Assembly: GCA_013297655.1 (NCBI GenBank) | Contig: JAAFHV010000003.1 | Coordinates: forward strand, 35,000-98,999 | Direction: 5' to 3' | Length of the DNA stretch: 64,000 bases | Origin: Myxococcales bacterium | Lineage (GTDB): Bacteria; Myxococcota_A; Polyangia; Polyangiales; Polyangiaceae | In this document: piece by piece, positions 1 through 9,745 of the stretch | Layout of the letters: each line of letters begins with the position of its first letter | Numbering within the stretch: position 1 is the first letter of the stretch | Translations under genes and position numbers: made by a program | Notes under the pieces: model-generated | What the model was told of the DNA's origin: nothing | Database searches by the model: none | The model's input: the letters and a program-made list of their open reading frames with translations, nothing else

Positions 1-2285
1 TTGAGCCAGAGGATCTGCAGCACCGCGAGGGGAAGCGGCAACCCGATGACCACGGCGCCGAACACGGTAACGATCTCGCCCAAATTGCTCGAGAAGAGAT
101 AGTGAATGAACCGCAGAATATTGTGAACGATGATCCTCCCTTGTTCGATCGCGCCGACGATCGTCGAGAAGTCGTCGTCGGTGATGATCATGGCCGACGC
201 CTCTTTGGCCACCTCCGTCCCGCGAATGCCCATCGCGATGCCGATATCGGCCTTTCGGAGCGCGGGCGCGTCGTTCACGCCGTCGCCCGTCATCGCGACG
301 ACTTCGCCGTTTCGTTGGAGCGCATCGACGATGGCGAGCTTGTGCTCGGGCGAGACCCTCGCGAAGACCGCGGCGTCTTTCACCACGCGTTGAAAACCGG
401 CCGCGTCGAGCCCCTCGAGCTCGCGGGCGTGCACCGTACGTAGCGGCCTCCCCTGCCCGTCCGCGTCGAGGCCCAACTGGCGCGCAATCTCGGACGCCGT
501 CGCCTCCTGATCGCCCGTGATCATGATCGCGCGGAGCCCTGCCCCCCGGCAGGACGCGATGGTCGCGCGGGCGTTCTCGCGGAGCGGATCGATCATGCCG
601 ACGAGGCCGACGAACACCAGGTCGCGGGAGATATCGGCCTCTTCGTAGCCCGCTGGCAACTCTCGATACGCGAGGGCGAGCACGCGGAGTGCCTCCGACG
701 CGAGAGAGTCGTTCATCGCGTCGACGCCGACGCGAGCCTCGACGCCCGCGACTACGGTTCCATCGTCGGCGACGAAGCTCGTGCTCGCGTCGAGCACGGG
801 CCCGGGCGCTCCCTTCACGTACGCGTAAGTCTTGCCATCCGGCGCCCCGTGCACCGTCGCCATCATCTTCGCAGCGCTGCTGAACGGCACTTCCGCGATA
901 CGCGGATACCGCTTCTCCAGCTCCGCGCGCGCGACCCCCGCCTTTTCGGCCGCCACGACCAAAGCAGCCTCGGTCGGGTCGCCGAGCGCCACTGCGTTCG
1001 CTGCCGATCGATCGACCCGCGCGTCGTTGCATAGTGCACCTATACGAAGCGCGAGGCCGAGGGGGGTGCCTTCTTGCGCGAGCGCCCCCTCGTCGAGCGC
1101 GACGCCGTCGACCTCGAATTGCCCGCCGACGCCATAACCTACCCCGGTTACGGAGATCTGCCTGTTGCCCAGTCGATAGGCGCGCACCGTCATCTCATTT
1201 CGCGTCAACGTGCCGGTTTTGTCGGTACAAATGACCGTCGTCGAGCCGAGGGCCTCGACCGCCGGCAACCGACGAACGAGCGCGTGCATGCGCGCCATTC
1301 GCTGCATTCCCACGGCGAGCGTCATCGTCGTCACCGCCAAGAGGCCCTCCGGTACCGCAGCGACCGCGAGGGAGATCCCGATCTCGACCATATAGAGAAT
1401 CTTGTATCCACGGAGCCACCCGACGAGGATGACCATCGCGCAGACCACGACGACGACCACGACGAGCGCGCGTCCGAGCTCGGCGAGCTTCGTCTCGAGC
1501 GGCGTCTTACGCTCGCCGGCGCCGGCGACGAGCGCGTCGACCTTCCCCATCTCCGTCGTCGGGCCGGTCGCGGTGACGACGAATCGACCACGGCCGCCCG
1601 TGACCGCAGTGCCCATGTGGACCATGCCGAGACGATCGCCGAGCGCAGCGGAGACATCGTCGACCGAGTCGGTGCGCTTCGAGACGGGCACCGATTCACC
1701 CGTGAGAGCCGACTCGTCCACGCCCAGTCGCGCGCCGTCGAATAGGCGGCCATCGGCGGGCACACGGTCGCCCTCGCTGATCAGGACGACGTCACCGAGG
1801 ACGAGCTCCGAGGCTGGAATTTGCCGTTCTTCGCGGTCACGGAGCACCCGCGCGACGGCGACGGTATCCTTCCGCAAACCCTCGAGCGCCTTGGCGGCCT
1901 TCCACTCCGTAATGGCGCCGATGGCGGCGTTTATCAGAATGACGACGACGATGGCGCAAGCCTCGACGATGTCACCGAGCGCGACCGCGACGCCCATCGC
2001 GACGACGAGCAGGCCGACCATGATGCTCATGAACTGATGAACGACGATCGAGACGAGGCTTCGTCGCTTCGCTTCATGGAGCTCGTTCGCCCCGTAGAGG
2101 CCGAGCCTCGTCGCGGCTTCCGCGCTCGTGAGGCCAGCCGTGGTGTCGGTTCGGAGCAGCTTTACCGCATCGGCCACGGAACGCGCATGCCAGCCCGTGA
2201 GCGTTGCTACCTCGCTCGCGGGCACGTCGCCGGAGGCGCGTGCTTCGTCGTTTGGGTCTACCGGTGCTCGCGCGGGAAGATTCAT
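1..2285 (-). CDS. Cation-transporting P-type ATPase (Ca2+-type), C-terminus cut by window edge
   Basis: Reading the minus strand from an ATG at 2285 gives an open frame of about 761 codons that runs off the window. It has an N-terminal cation-ATPase domain, the actuator motif TGES (T about 195), the membrane motif VPEGL typical of type IIA calcium pumps, the phosphorylation site DKTGTLT (Asp about 355) and the hinge GDGVNDAP near residue 665. It ends in LQILWL, the start of the late membrane segments, so the last three or four helices lie outside the window. The family pumps Ca2+ or other cations across the inner membrane at the cost of ATP. Substrate is inferred from the VPEGL helix only. 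The neighbours (CsbD, CBS and Usp proteins) suggest stress-linked expression. Confidence 0.95.
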   Translation of the reverse strand, partial: MNLPARAPVDPNDEARASGDVPASEVATLTGWHARSVADAVKLLRTDTTAGLTSAEAATRLGLYGANELHEAKRRSLVSIVVHQFMSIMVGLLVVAMGVAVALGDIVEACAIVVVILINAAIGAITEWKAAKALEGLRKDTVAVARVLRDREERQIPASELVLGDVVLISEGDRVPADGRLFDGARLGVDESALTGESVPVSKRTDSVDDVSAALGDRLGMVHMGTAVTGGRGRFVVTATGPTTEMGKVDALVAGAGERKTPLETKLAELGRALVVVVVVVCAMVILVGWLRGYKILYMVEIGISLAVAAVPEGLLAVTTMTLAVGMQRMARMHALVRRLPAVEALGSTTVICTDKTGTLTRNEMTVRAYRLGNRQISVTGVGYGVGGQFEVDGVALDEGALAQEGTPLGLALRIGALCNDARVDRSAANAVALGDPTEAALVVAAEKAGVARAELEKRYPRIAEVPFSSAAKMMATVHGAPDGKTYAYVKGAPGPVLDASTSFVADDGTVVAGVEARVGVDAMNDSLASEALRVLALAYRELPAGYEEADISRDLVFVGLVGMIDPLRENARATIASCRGAGLRAIMITGDQEATASEIARQLGLDADGQGRPLRTVHARELEGLDAAGFQRVVKDAAVFARVSPEHKLAIVDALQRNGEVVAMTGDGVNDAPALRKADIGIAMGIRGTEVAKEASAMIITDDDFSTIVGAIEQGRIIVHNILRFIHYLFSSNLGEIVTVFGAVVIGLPLPLAVLQILWL

Positions 2286-2853
2286 AGTCGAGGGCCTCGA
2301 GAGAGCGACCGCCGTGCACCCGTCGTGCCATTCACCTACAGCGGTACCGGTCGCGACTGCGAGCAGATATGCCTCATTGGGACATTCCGGCAGCACGAAC
2401 CGATCGGCGCGGTTTACGTGTGTACCGATGGCGGGTGCCATATTCGCTTTGATTCGGCTCGCCGATGGGCAAAGCTCGGCGATCGCGCGCCAATTTGCGA
2501 ATTCCCGTGGCCGGCACGGCCGGTGCCGAGCGAACGCTACCGCTGGTGTGCCGACGGTTTCGAAGTCGCGGATCGGCGATCTCAGGCTGAGACGAGGGGC
2601 ATCGACGGCGCGAAGCGTGACGCCGCGGCGCGTGGTCGGCGGAACAGCGCCACCATTTCGATGGACGACTACGCCATATTGATGGTGCTCGCGCCGACGC
2701 GCGAACATCAAAAGCGGCGCCGGGACGCACGCTACCGTCGAACGCACGTGCGGCACGAAAGCTGCGTTGCGTCTCCATATCGGCGGATCCGACGAGCGAG
2801 CGACCGCAGGGACGGACGCTATGCAGAACGCTGCTACCGAAAGGAGCCCACGG
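2286..2853. other. Intergenic region, no gene seen
   Basis: This 568-bp gap lies between the divergent starts of the P-type ATPase (minus) and CsbD (plus). Open frames cross it on both strands but look like random high-GC frames: they have no ribosome-binding site or recognisable protein pattern. It presumably carries the promoters of both genes. Confidence 0.6.
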
Positions 2854-3126
2854 ATGCATTGGAATCGAATCGCGCGCCAGTGGCCGGAGCTCTCCCATGC
2901 GGTGAAGGCTCGTTGGCTAAAGTTGAGTGACCGCGACGTCGCCGATATCGGCGGAATGCGCGAGGCGATGATCGTCAAGGTGCACGATCGGTACGGGATC
3001 GCGAAGTTCGACGCCGAGAAGCAGGTGAACGCGTGGACCGACACGCTCCTGGCGGCGCTCGACAAGAGGGAAGCCGGCGGGAAGAGCGACGCCCCCGACC
3101 TCGTGGTGCACCGCCACCGTCCGTGA
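2854..3126 (+). CDS. CsbD-like general stress protein
   Basis: The 90-residue product matches the CsbD family pattern almost end to end: W-N-R-I near the N-terminus, K-A-R-W-x-K-L-S-D-x-D, a central I-x-G-x-R-E, then the family hallmark RYGIAKFDAEKQVNAW. CsbD proteins are small, hydrophilic cytoplasmic proteins made in bulk under general stress; their biochemical role is unknown. The ATG at 2854 is chosen because AAGGAG at 2841-2846 is well placed; a longer frame starting at 2767 has no such site. The usual family length is 60-70 residues, so this copy has a slightly longer C-terminus. A histidine kinase gene follows 131 bp downstream. Confidence 0.9.
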   Translation: MHWNRIARQWPELSHAVKARWLKLSDRDVADIGGMREAMIVKVHDRYGIAKFDAEKQVNAWTDTLLAALDKREAGGKSDAPDLVVHRHRP

Positions 3127-3257
3127 AGCCGGCAGCGCCGCGAGCGCACGAGCACGACGAACGGGCGGTCTTTAGGGGACTCATGTTCGCCGCGCGGGGA
3201 CCGGCCGGCGTTGGCGACGGTCGCGACCGACCTCGAACACGAGAAGGGCAACGAATC

Positions 3258-4346
3258 ATGTTGGGTGCGCTCATCGCATCGAATCGCGACGAAATTCTAA
3301 GACGCACGCGGGCAATGGCCGCCGCGCGGTGCCCTCTCCCCCCACATCAAGAAGCGGGTCGTGAGAGCGGGAGCGGCGGGGTTTCGCCCTTTCTGCGGCA
3401 GTTGATCGATAGGCTCGACGACACCCGCCCGCCGTCTGGTGACTTGGCTGCCTCCGCCGCCAGCCACGGCAAAGACATGCTCCGCGAAGGTTCGACGATC
3501 GCGCAGGTCGTCCAGAGCTACGGGGATGTATGCCAGGTAGTCACCGCCATCGCCATCGAGCGCAAGTTGGCTATCACCACCGAAGACTTCAAGACACTCA
3601 ATCGATGCCTCGACACGGCGACCGCGGAGGCCGTGAGTGAATACGAGCGCGAGCGCGACAGAACGGCGACCGAGCATGGTACCGAGCGCCTCGGGTTTCT
3701 CGCGCACGAGCTTCGGAATAAGCTCAACAGCGCGATGATGGCGTTCGATGCGCTGAGGAGCGGCAGCGTGGGCATCGGCGGGAGCACCGGGGCCGTACTC
3801 GGTCGCAGCCTGAACGGAATCCGTTACTTGGTCGATCGTGCGCTGATGGAAGTACGGCTCGAGTCCGGCCTGATCGCCAAGGAGCGTATGTTCCTTTGGA
3901 GCTTCGCGGAGGAAATCGAGGTCACGGGAGCGTTCGAGGCGAAACAGAAAGAGGTCCGACTCCTGGTTGCGTGCCCCGACCGCACCGTGGAGATCGAGGT
4001 CGACCACCACATTCTCTCCGCCGCGGTGGGAAACCTCTTCCAAAACGCGTGCAAGTTCACGCCAACGGGAGGCCGCGTCACCGTCCGCGCCTATGCCGAG
4101 GGCGACCGCGTCTCGATTGAGGTCGAGGACGAATGCGGCGGCTTGCCTCCCGGAGCGCAAGAGTCGCTCTTTCGGCCGTTCGAACAACGAAACGAGGATC
4201 GCTCGGGACTGGGATTGGGATTGGCGGTGAGTCGCCTCGGTGTAGAGGCCAACGGCGGCACCATTCACGCCCGCGATCTGCCGGGCAGGGGGTGCGTTTT
4301 CACTATCGTCCTCCCGGTCGCCGCCGGGGGTCGCCGGCCTAGTTAG
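3258..4346 (+). CDS. Sensor histidine kinase with RsbRD-like N-terminus
   Basis: The 362-residue protein has no membrane segments. Residues about 1-130 resemble the helical RsbRD-type N-terminal domain (HGKDMLREGSTIAQVVQSYG), seen in stressosome proteins and some kinases. The phosphoacceptor box is HELRNKLN with His150. The ATPase domain carries NLFQNACKFT (N box), EDECGGLP (G1) and GLGLGLAVSRLG (G2). It should autophosphorylate on His150 and signal to an unlinked response regulator, since none is adjacent. The ATG at 3258 is chosen because the frame upstream overlaps CsbD and has no family-like sequence. It faces the CBS gene convergently with a 46-bp gap. Confidence 0.9.
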   Translation: MLGALIASNRDEILRRTRAMAAARCPLPPHQEAGRESGSGGVSPFLRQLIDRLDDTRPPSGDLAASAASHGKDMLREGSTIAQVVQSYGDVCQVVTAIAIERKLAITTEDFKTLNRCLDTATAEAVSEYERERDRTATEHGTERLGFLAHELRNKLNSAMMAFDALRSGSVGIGGSTGAVLGRSLNGIRYLVDRALMEVRLESGLIAKERMFLWSFAEEIEVTGAFEAKQKEVRLLVACPDRTVEIEVDHHILSAAVGNLFQNACKFTPTGGRVTVRAYAEGDRVSIEVEDECGGLPPGAQESLFRPFEQRNEDRSGLGLGLAVSRLGVEANGGTIHARDLPGRGCVFTIVLPVAAGGRRPS

Positions 4347-4392
4347 TTTGGCACGAACGACCGTGCTCGCCACGAGACGCCCGCTCGTGCGC

Positions 4393-4836
4393 TCACGCGG
4401 GCAGGTAGTGCGCGAGCATCTCGAGCGCGTCGGCCGTCGTGAAGATGCCGACGACAGCTTTACCGGTCGTGATCACGGCGCAGCTCACCTTCTGGTCCGC
4501 CATTCGCGCCACGACGCTACGCACGGAGTCGTTCGGTGAGGTACAATGCACGTGCTCCGTCATCGCGTGAGCCACTATCGTCTTGTCCAAGTCGACGCCG
4601 CGAATGGACTGCACGACCGCGATATCTCTATCGGACAGGACGCCGACGAGCTCACCGAGATCGACGACCGGTATATGGTGAATCGAGTACGAGGTCATGA
4701 GCCGAAGCGCGCTCGCGAGCGTCGCGCCGCTTCCGATGGAGCGCGGCTCGAGGGTCATCCAATGGCGAATACACCTTTCGTCCCTCCGGGTCCCCCGTTC
4801 CGCGTTCGCTCCGGTCGCTCGGTATCTCTCGTTCAT
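4393..4836 (-). CDS. CBS-domain pair protein
   Basis: The product is two CBS domains and little else: the first contains SALRLMTSYSIHHIPVVD followed by GVLSDRDIAV, the second SVRSVVARMADQKVSCAVI followed by GIFTTADALEML. CBS pairs bind adenine nucleotides and usually report cell energy status. The start is uncertain: ATG 4836 gives 147 residues, the inner ATG 4758 gives 121 and begins right at the first CBS domain; neither has a strong ribosome-binding site. The frame stays open to 5529, but that extension is antisense to the Usp gene and is not protein-like. It is divergent from the Usp gene with about 220 bp between them. Confidence 0.88.
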   Translation of the reverse strand: MNERYRATGANAERGTRRDERCIRHWMTLEPRSIGSGATLASALRLMTSYSIHHIPVVDLGELVGVLSDRDIAVVQSIRGVDLDKTIVAHAMTEHVHCTSPNDSVRSVVARMADQKVSCAVITTGKAVVGIFTTADALEMLAHYLPA

Positions 4837-5058
4837 GACCCGAAGAGATGCAAAGTCGTATCCACGGGCCGCCGCGCGGCCGGGAGACGGCGGGAAACGA
4901 GTCGTCGACCCCGGCACGTCGAACGCTGCGCTCTTCTCTACCTTGGCGACCCGTGTCGCGACGCGCTCCGCAGGTCCATCCTCGCAGTCCTCGTCCTTCA
5001 CGACGTGACCGCCGCGGGCGGACGGACGGACGGAACGGACTTTGCTCACAGACCGCCC

Positions 5059-5478
5059 ATGAACCGAATCCTCACCTGCCTCGATTCGTCTCCCCGCGCC
5101 GTGAACGTGCTCGCCACCGCTGTCGCGCTCGCGAAAAAGACGGGGGCCAAGCTGGTCCTGTTTCGCAGCGTCGGGCTCGATCCGGAGCTTCGGTACGAGA
5201 TCATGGGTATCACTCCGAACGAGGCGCTCGATCGTGTCATGGCCCACACCAAGAGCGACCTCGACGCCATCGCTGCCACGGTCCCGCCAGAGGTGCTCGA
5301 TCGCGCTGTCGCTCACGTTGGCACTCCGTGGGACGCGATATGCCGCGAGGCGCGCAAGCTCGACTGCGACCTCATCGTGATTGGCTCGCACGGATACGCG
5401 GGGATCGACCGGCTGCTCGGCACCACCGCAGGAAAGGTGGTCAATCACGCCGATTGCTCGGTCCTCGTCGTGAGGTGA
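5059..5478 (+). CDS. Universal stress protein, UspA family
   Basis: The 139-residue protein has the complete Usp fold signature: beta-1 MNRILTCLDSSPRA, a middle VGTPWDAICREARKLDCDLIVIGSHG, then the nucleotide loop GTTAGKV and the closing ADCSVLVVR. The glycine-rich loop suggests the ATP-binding subgroup. Usp proteins are cytoplasmic and support survival under starvation and hypoxia. The upstream frame, open from 4546, overlaps the CBS gene and is not family-like. A GGAC-repeat stretch at about 5021-5040 precedes the gene. Confidence 0.93.
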   Translation: MNRILTCLDSSPRAVNVLATAVALAKKTGAKLVLFRSVGLDPELRYEIMGITPNEALDRVMAHTKSDLDAIAATVPPEVLDRAVAHVGTPWDAICREARKLDCDLIVIGSHGYAGIDRLLGTTAGKVVNHADCSVLVVR

Positions 5479-5535
5479 CCCGCGGCGTGCAAGCTTTGCG
5501 CGCCCGCGCCTCGATTGCGCACGGCCCAAATCACC

Positions 5536-6306
5536 CTACCGAACGTGGAGGTTGATGCCCGCGCGCCTCGCGAGAGCTTCCTCGAGCATCTCGTGGAGCG
5601 CCCCCTCCACCTCACGCCGCATGCTCGTACACGCCACCTCGTCCACTGACGAGGCGCGCGCGTAGCGTGGGGCGATCGGCGAGCCGATCCGGAACTGAAG
5701 CGGCACCAGGTGGGGAACTGGAAAAAGGCGAGGGATCGGGATGCTCTTGCGATGAAGGAGTCGCTCGCCGCGAGCAAACGCGTTCCCGACGAGGTCGAAC
5801 CAATCGTCTGCCCCCACCGAGGCGAGGGGCACCATCGGCGCCTGATTTCGAATCGCGGCGCGGATGAAGCCGTAGCGGTCTCCCCAGAGGAGGCGATACC
5901 GAAGCTCGCGCGGCTTTACGGCTTCCCGTAGGCCGCCGGGAAGTACGAGCACGGTCTCGTCGCGCTCGAGGAGGTGGTCGACGTTCTCCGGGGTTCCGTC
6001 GACCAAGCCCACCGCCGCGGCGAGCCTCCGCAAGAAGGGAATCTCCCACCACAGGTGCTCACCCAAGACCCACACCCGGCGCCCGAGTCGGCGGTAGATC
6101 GCGGCCATCGGAAAGATCACGTCCCACCCGAACGCGTGATTCGCGACGAGTAAAGTGCGCCCCTCGGGGAGGCAATCGAGGCCGTCGACCTTCACCTCCA
6201 GCCGCGCGGAGATGCGCTCGACGAGGGAGAACAGGCGAGTCGATGTCTCGTCGGAGAACGAGCTGAATGCATCCCGGCTCCCCGGGTCGAATCCATCGAT
6301 GGTCAC
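5536..6306 (-). CDS. Lysophospholipid acyltransferase (PlsC-like)
   Basis: The 256-residue protein carries the acyltransferase HX4D motif as NHAFGWD, the GTPENVDHLLERDETVLVLPGG block expected for the glycerol-phosphate binding region, and a later PMVPLASVGADDWFD. Members transfer fatty acyl groups to lysophospholipids or related alcohols at the inner membrane. The start is GTG at 6306 with AAGG just upstream. It is divergent from the T3PKS operon, and a second acyltransferase of the same superfamily lies inside that operon, so it may act in the same lipid pathway. That link is inference from position. Confidence 0.85.
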   Translation of the reverse strand: MTIDGFDPGSRDAFSSFSDETSTRLFSLVERISARLEVKVDGLDCLPEGRTLLVANHAFGWDVIFPMAAIYRRLGRRVWVLGEHLWWEIPFLRRLAAAVGLVDGTPENVDHLLERDETVLVLPGGLREAVKPRELRYRLLWGDRYGFIRAAIRNQAPMVPLASVGADDWFDLVGNAFARGERLLHRKSIPIPRLFPVPHLVPLQFRIGSPIAPRYARASSVDEVACTSMRREVEGALHEMLEEALARRAGINLHVR

Positions 6307-6623
6307 GACCTTCGTAATGCACGAACGAGGCCCACATACGGCCGACGTGAGGCAATGGGCCGGGCCCCGGCGGCGCCGAGCTCGCAGCGACGCAGGGACT
6401 GGCTCTTCGAGCCCCGCGCGGCGCTATCGCCTCCGCGGAGTGCATCGGCGACACAGTGAGGCTCGAAGGAGCGCGACCGAGCGGCGCGCACGACGTCCGA
6501 ACACATCGAATGCTGCATATTCCGTCGGGGCATGCGTTCTGCAATACGGCCCTCGCCGTCGGGTGAAGCAGCTCGCACATTCGCAGACGTTCGCCGGCCA
6601 TCTCGCTCTCCGCAGGAGGCCTC
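6307..6623. promoter_or_regulatory. Divergent intergenic region upstream of T3PKS operon
   Basis: The 317 bp between the acyltransferase (minus) and the T3PKS gene (plus) hold no convincing ORF and should contain both promoters. The clearest element is CAGGAGG at 6613-6619, the ribosome-binding site that fixes the GTG start of the T3PKS at 6624. I could not identify a confident -35/-10 pair. Confidence 0.5.
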
Positions 6624-7694
6624 GTGACCGTCGCCCACGTCAATCGTATCGCCACTGTCGTACCACCCCACGAGATACACGGGGCGTTCGTCTCCTTCGC
6701 GAAGACGCACCTCGCGGACGAACGCAAGCGCGCCCTCTTCTCGCGAATGGCGGCGAAAGCGGGTATCGAGCGCCGCTACTCCGTGCTGTCTCCGTCGCCG
6801 AGCACGGGCTCCGACTGTGTCGACGGCGAGGGCCTCTATCGGCGCGGGGCATTTCCTTCCACCGGCGAGCGAATGCGCGTTTTCGAGCGCCACGCCGCCG
6901 ATCTCGCGGAGAGGGCAGTCGCGAAGCTCGACCTCGGTTATGCGGCGCTCGGGCGCATCACCCACGTGGTGGTCACGAGCTGCACGGGGCTCTACGCCCC
7001 CGGGATCGACTCGGAGCTCGCCAAGCGCCTCTCCCTCTCGCCCTCCGTCGAACGCACCATGATCGCGTTCATGGGCTGTTACGCGGCCGTGAATGCGCTC
7101 AAGCTCGCTCGCCACGTAGTGCGCTCCGAGCCGCAAGCGCGCGTGCTCGTCGTGAACCTGGAGCTTTGCACTCTCCATTTGCAAGAGACGAACGACCTCG
7201 AACAGGTGCTCTCGTTCCTCCTCTTCGCCGACGGATGTGCGGCGAGCATCGTCAGCGCCGACCCGGAAGGGATCGCCCTCGACCGGTTTCACGCCCTCAC
7301 CGTGCCCGACACCGCCGACCTCATCACGTGGCACATACGGGACCAAGGTTTCGACATGCACCTCGGCGGGCGAGTGCCGGCCGCGATTGCTCGTGGGTTG
7401 TCGGAGGCGTCCTCGACGATCACCAACGGCGCGCCGGTCGGGTCCATCGAGAGGTGGGCGGTGCACCCCGGGGGGCGGTCCGTCCTCGACGCGGTCGCAC
7501 ACGGACTAGGGCTCGAGGGGGCGTCGCTCGTGGAGTCTCGCTCCGTCCTCGCGAAGTTCGGCAACATGTCCTCTGCGACGATCATGTTCGTTCTCGAAGA
7601 GATCCTCCGCGCGGCGGCGCCCGGCGAGCGAGGTTGCGGAATGTCGTTCGGGCCCGGGCTTACCGCCGAGACGTTCCTCTTCCACAAGGCCTGA
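6624..7694 (+). CDS. Type III polyketide synthase (chalcone/stilbene synthase family), copy 1
   Basis: The 356-residue protein has the full catalytic triad of the family: Cys152 in FMGCYAAVNAL, His281 in WAVHPGGRS and Asn314 in FGNMSSAT, plus the C-terminal GPGLTAETFLF. Type III synthases are homodimers that extend a CoA starter with malonyl-CoA and cyclise it to a resorcinol, pyrone or phloroglucinol without an acyl carrier protein. The GTG start at 6624 is supported by CAGGAGG. It heads an operon with a flavoprotein, an acyltransferase and a hydrolase. A paralogue at 29142-30212 aligns with it without gaps (about 57% identity counted by eye). The starter unit cannot be read from sequence; the lipid-enzyme context points to a fatty acyl starter. 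Confidence 0.95.
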   Translation: MTVAHVNRIATVVPPHEIHGAFVSFAKTHLADERKRALFSRMAAKAGIERRYSVLSPSPSTGSDCVDGEGLYRRGAFPSTGERMRVFERHAADLAERAVAKLDLGYAALGRITHVVVTSCTGLYAPGIDSELAKRLSLSPSVERTMIAFMGCYAAVNALKLARHVVRSEPQARVLVVNLELCTLHLQETNDLEQVLSFLLFADGCAASIVSADPEGIALDRFHALTVPDTADLITWHIRDQGFDMHLGGRVPAAIARGLSEASSTITNGAPVGSIERWAVHPGGRSVLDAVAHGLGLEGASLVESRSVLAKFGNMSSATIMFVLEEILRAAAPGERGCGMSFGPGLTAETFLFHKA

Positions 7695-7736
7695 AATGAA
7701 CCCACCGAGCTCGCGCCTTCGCGGAAGTGCCCGCCC

Positions 7737-8864
7737 GTGACCACCCTCGTCGTTGGGGGAGGTCCCGCTGGCGCAGCCTTCGCGATTCGGTTGGCGCGCG
7801 CGGGGCGACGCGTCGAGCTGTTCGAGCGCGAATCGGAGGCAACGCACAAGATGTGCGGCGAGTTCTTGTCCCACGAAGCGATGGGATATCTCGCGAAGAT
7901 TGGAGTCGATCTCCCGGCAGCAGGGGCGACTCCGATCGTGTCGCTACGCCTCGCGACCCCCGCTGGCACGACGACCGTGCCGCTGCCGTTCTTGGCATCG
8001 AGCCTGTCGCGCTTTGCGATGGACGAGCTGCTCCTCCTCGCGGCGGAGCGCGAAGGGGTAACCGTGCGGCGCGGGGCGAGGGTACGGGAGGCGTCGACCT
8101 CGGTCTCACGCGGCGCGCGAATTCGCCTCGAGGGGGGAACGGAACACGAGGGAGACGCGCTCGTCCTCGCGACAGGCAAACACGACCTTCGTGGGCACTC
8201 GCGACCAGCGGGCATGCAAAACGACCTCGTCGCGTTCAAGATGCATTATCGGCTCTCTGCGGAGCAGGCTCGCATCCTCGAGGGTCACGTCGAGCTCGCG
8301 ACGTTCGTCGGAGGGTACGCGGGCCTCCAATCTATCGAGGGCGGGTTCGCGAACCTCTGTCTCCTCGTCGAGAAGCAACGTCTCCGCGGCGTCGGCGGCG
8401 GGTGGGATGGTCTGATCCCGGCGTTAATCGCGGAGTCGGCTCATCTGCGCGCCCGCCTCGGTGGAGCCCTCCCTCGGTGGGAGCGGCCGTTGGGGCTCTC
8501 TCGCATTCCATACGGTTTCGTACGACGTACGAGCTCCACGGGCGCGTGGCACCTCGGAGACCAAGCCGCGGTCATTCCGTCGTTCGCAGGAGATGGAATG
8601 GCGATGGCGCTCCACAGCGCGGAGGTCGCCGCGAACACTTTTTTGCAGGGCGGGGGCGCGACCCGCTACACGGCATTGTTCGCGCGCGACGTGCGCGCGC
8701 AGGTCGTCGTCGGTACCGGCCTCTCCAAGGTAGCCGTTACGGGGGTGGGCCAGCGGTTAATCGGGGCGTGCGCGGCGCTCTTTCCGTTCGTCGTGTCGAC
8801 GACCGCGTCGCTCACCCGTCTTTCGCACGCGTCGCTCCGACGCGCGGCGACGGGCGCATCGTGA
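7737..8864 (+). CDS. FAD-dependent oxidoreductase (geranylgeranyl-reductase/PHBH-like)
   Basis: The 375-residue flavoprotein begins with the dinucleotide-binding motif VVGGGPAGAAFA, continues with the substrate-side CGEFLSHEAM, and has the second FAD motif HLGDQAAVIPSFAGDGMAMA. This is the family of aromatic hydroxylases and geranylgeranyl-type reductases. Beside a type III PKS such enzymes often hydroxylate the phenolic product; in the Streptomyces griseus srs operon a flavoprotein and a methyltransferase convert alkylresorcinol to alkylquinone. It follows the T3PKS by 42 bp and its stop overlaps the next GTG start (GTGA), so co-translation is likely. Reductase versus hydroxylase activity is undecided. 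Confidence 0.88.
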   Translation: MTTLVVGGGPAGAAFAIRLARAGRRVELFERESEATHKMCGEFLSHEAMGYLAKIGVDLPAAGATPIVSLRLATPAGTTTVPLPFLASSLSRFAMDELLLLAAEREGVTVRRGARVREASTSVSRGARIRLEGGTEHEGDALVLATGKHDLRGHSRPAGMQNDLVAFKMHYRLSAEQARILEGHVELATFVGGYAGLQSIEGGFANLCLLVEKQRLRGVGGGWDGLIPALIAESAHLRARLGGALPRWERPLGLSRIPYGFVRRTSSTGAWHLGDQAAVIPSFAGDGMAMALHSAEVAANTFLQGGGATRYTALFARDVRAQVVVGTGLSKVAVTGVGQRLIGACAALFPFVVSTTASLTRLSHASLRRAATGAS

Positions 8865-9745
8865 CCGTCTCGGTGCGGGATACCGAAGAGCACCTGACGT
8901 TCGGACGGCGTATCGCGGTACGAATCGCGGAGTCGCTACGATCCGCTGCCGGTGCCTTCGACCCGGACCGACTCGACCGCCGTGACGCAGCGCTCGTGGC
9001 GCGCCTCGAGGCGATCTCCGGGTTCCTGAACGAGCACTATCTCGGGCTGCAGACAGAAGGGTTCGACGAGCTGCCCGAGGGGCCGGCGCTCTACGTGGGC
9101 AATCACAACGGGGGAATCGCGGGGCCCGATCTTTGTTGCACTCTGGGTACGCTGTGGCGCGCTCGCGGGCCGGAGGCGCCGCTCTACGCCCTCGCCCACG
9201 ATTTCGTGATGCGCCAGATCTCGCCCGTCGGCGCCCTCCTCCAGCGCCTCGGCGGGCTTCGGGCGACGCCGGAGGTCGCGCTCCGTGCGCTCGCTGCAGG
9301 GGCGCAAGTTCTCGTGTATCCCGGCGGCGATCTCGACGCCTATCGCCATGCTCGGCGCTCCGACACGATCGTGCTCGGACCGAGGACCGGCTTCGTGCGG
9401 GTGGCGCAGGAGGCGGGAGTGCCCATCGTGCCCATCGTGGCCCAAGGCGCCCACCGAAGCGCGTACATATTTTCCGAGGGCGAGCGAATCGCTCAGCTCC
9501 TCAGTCTCAAACGATGGGCGCGCCTCGAGCGTTTTCCGCTCGCCTTCGCGTTGCCTTGGGGCGTCGCGGTCGGTCCGTGGCTCCCCTATTTTCCCCTGCC
9601 GTTTCCCGTTCGCCTGCGCGCACTTTCGCCGATCGAAGCGCCGCGTTCGATCGCGCCGGAGGTGATTCGCGAGGAGGTGCGACGCACGATGCAGCACCAC
9701 CTCGACGAGCTCGTCGAAGCCTCGAGGCGCAGGCCAAAACCGTGA
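8861..9745 (+). CDS. Acyltransferase, LPLAT/DAGAT-like
   Basis: This 294-residue protein has the variant acyltransferase motif NHNGGIAGPD (Asp eight residues after His, as in the MGAT/DAGAT-like bacterial group), then LRATPEVALRALAAGAQVLVYPGGDLDAYR and PIVPIVAQGAH. It probably acylates a glycerol or aromatic alcohol acceptor at the membrane. The GTG at 8861 overlaps the stop of the flavoprotein gene by 4 bases; the frame is open further upstream but only as a shadow of that gene. A second GTGA overlap links it to the hydrolase. Its inclusion in the T3PKS operon suggests that the polyketide is acylated or that it supplies lipid precursors (inference). Confidence 0.87.
   Translation: MTVSVRDTEEHLTFGRRIAVRIAESLRSAAGAFDPDRLDRRDAALVARLEAISGFLNEHYLGLQTEGFDELPEGPALYVGNHNGGIAGPDLCCTLGTLWRARGPEAPLYALAHDFVMRQISPVGALLQRLGGLRATPEVALRALAAGAQVLVYPGGDLDAYRHARRSDTIVLGPRTGFVRVAQEAGVPIVPIVAQGAHRSAYIFSEGERIAQLLSLKRWARLERFPLAFALPWGVAVGPWLPYFPLPFPVRLRALSPIEAPRSIAPEVIREEVRRTMQHHLDELVEASRRRPKP

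Noticed and set aside
1821..2930. Plus-strand 369-codon frame across the ATPase 5' end and gap
   Set aside because: Most of it is antisense to the ATPase; the intergenic part has no coding pattern or ribosome-binding site.
4837..5529. Upstream extension of the CBS protein to 378 residues
   Set aside because: The extension runs antisense through the Usp gene and shows no domain; the CBS pair starts near 4836 or 4758.
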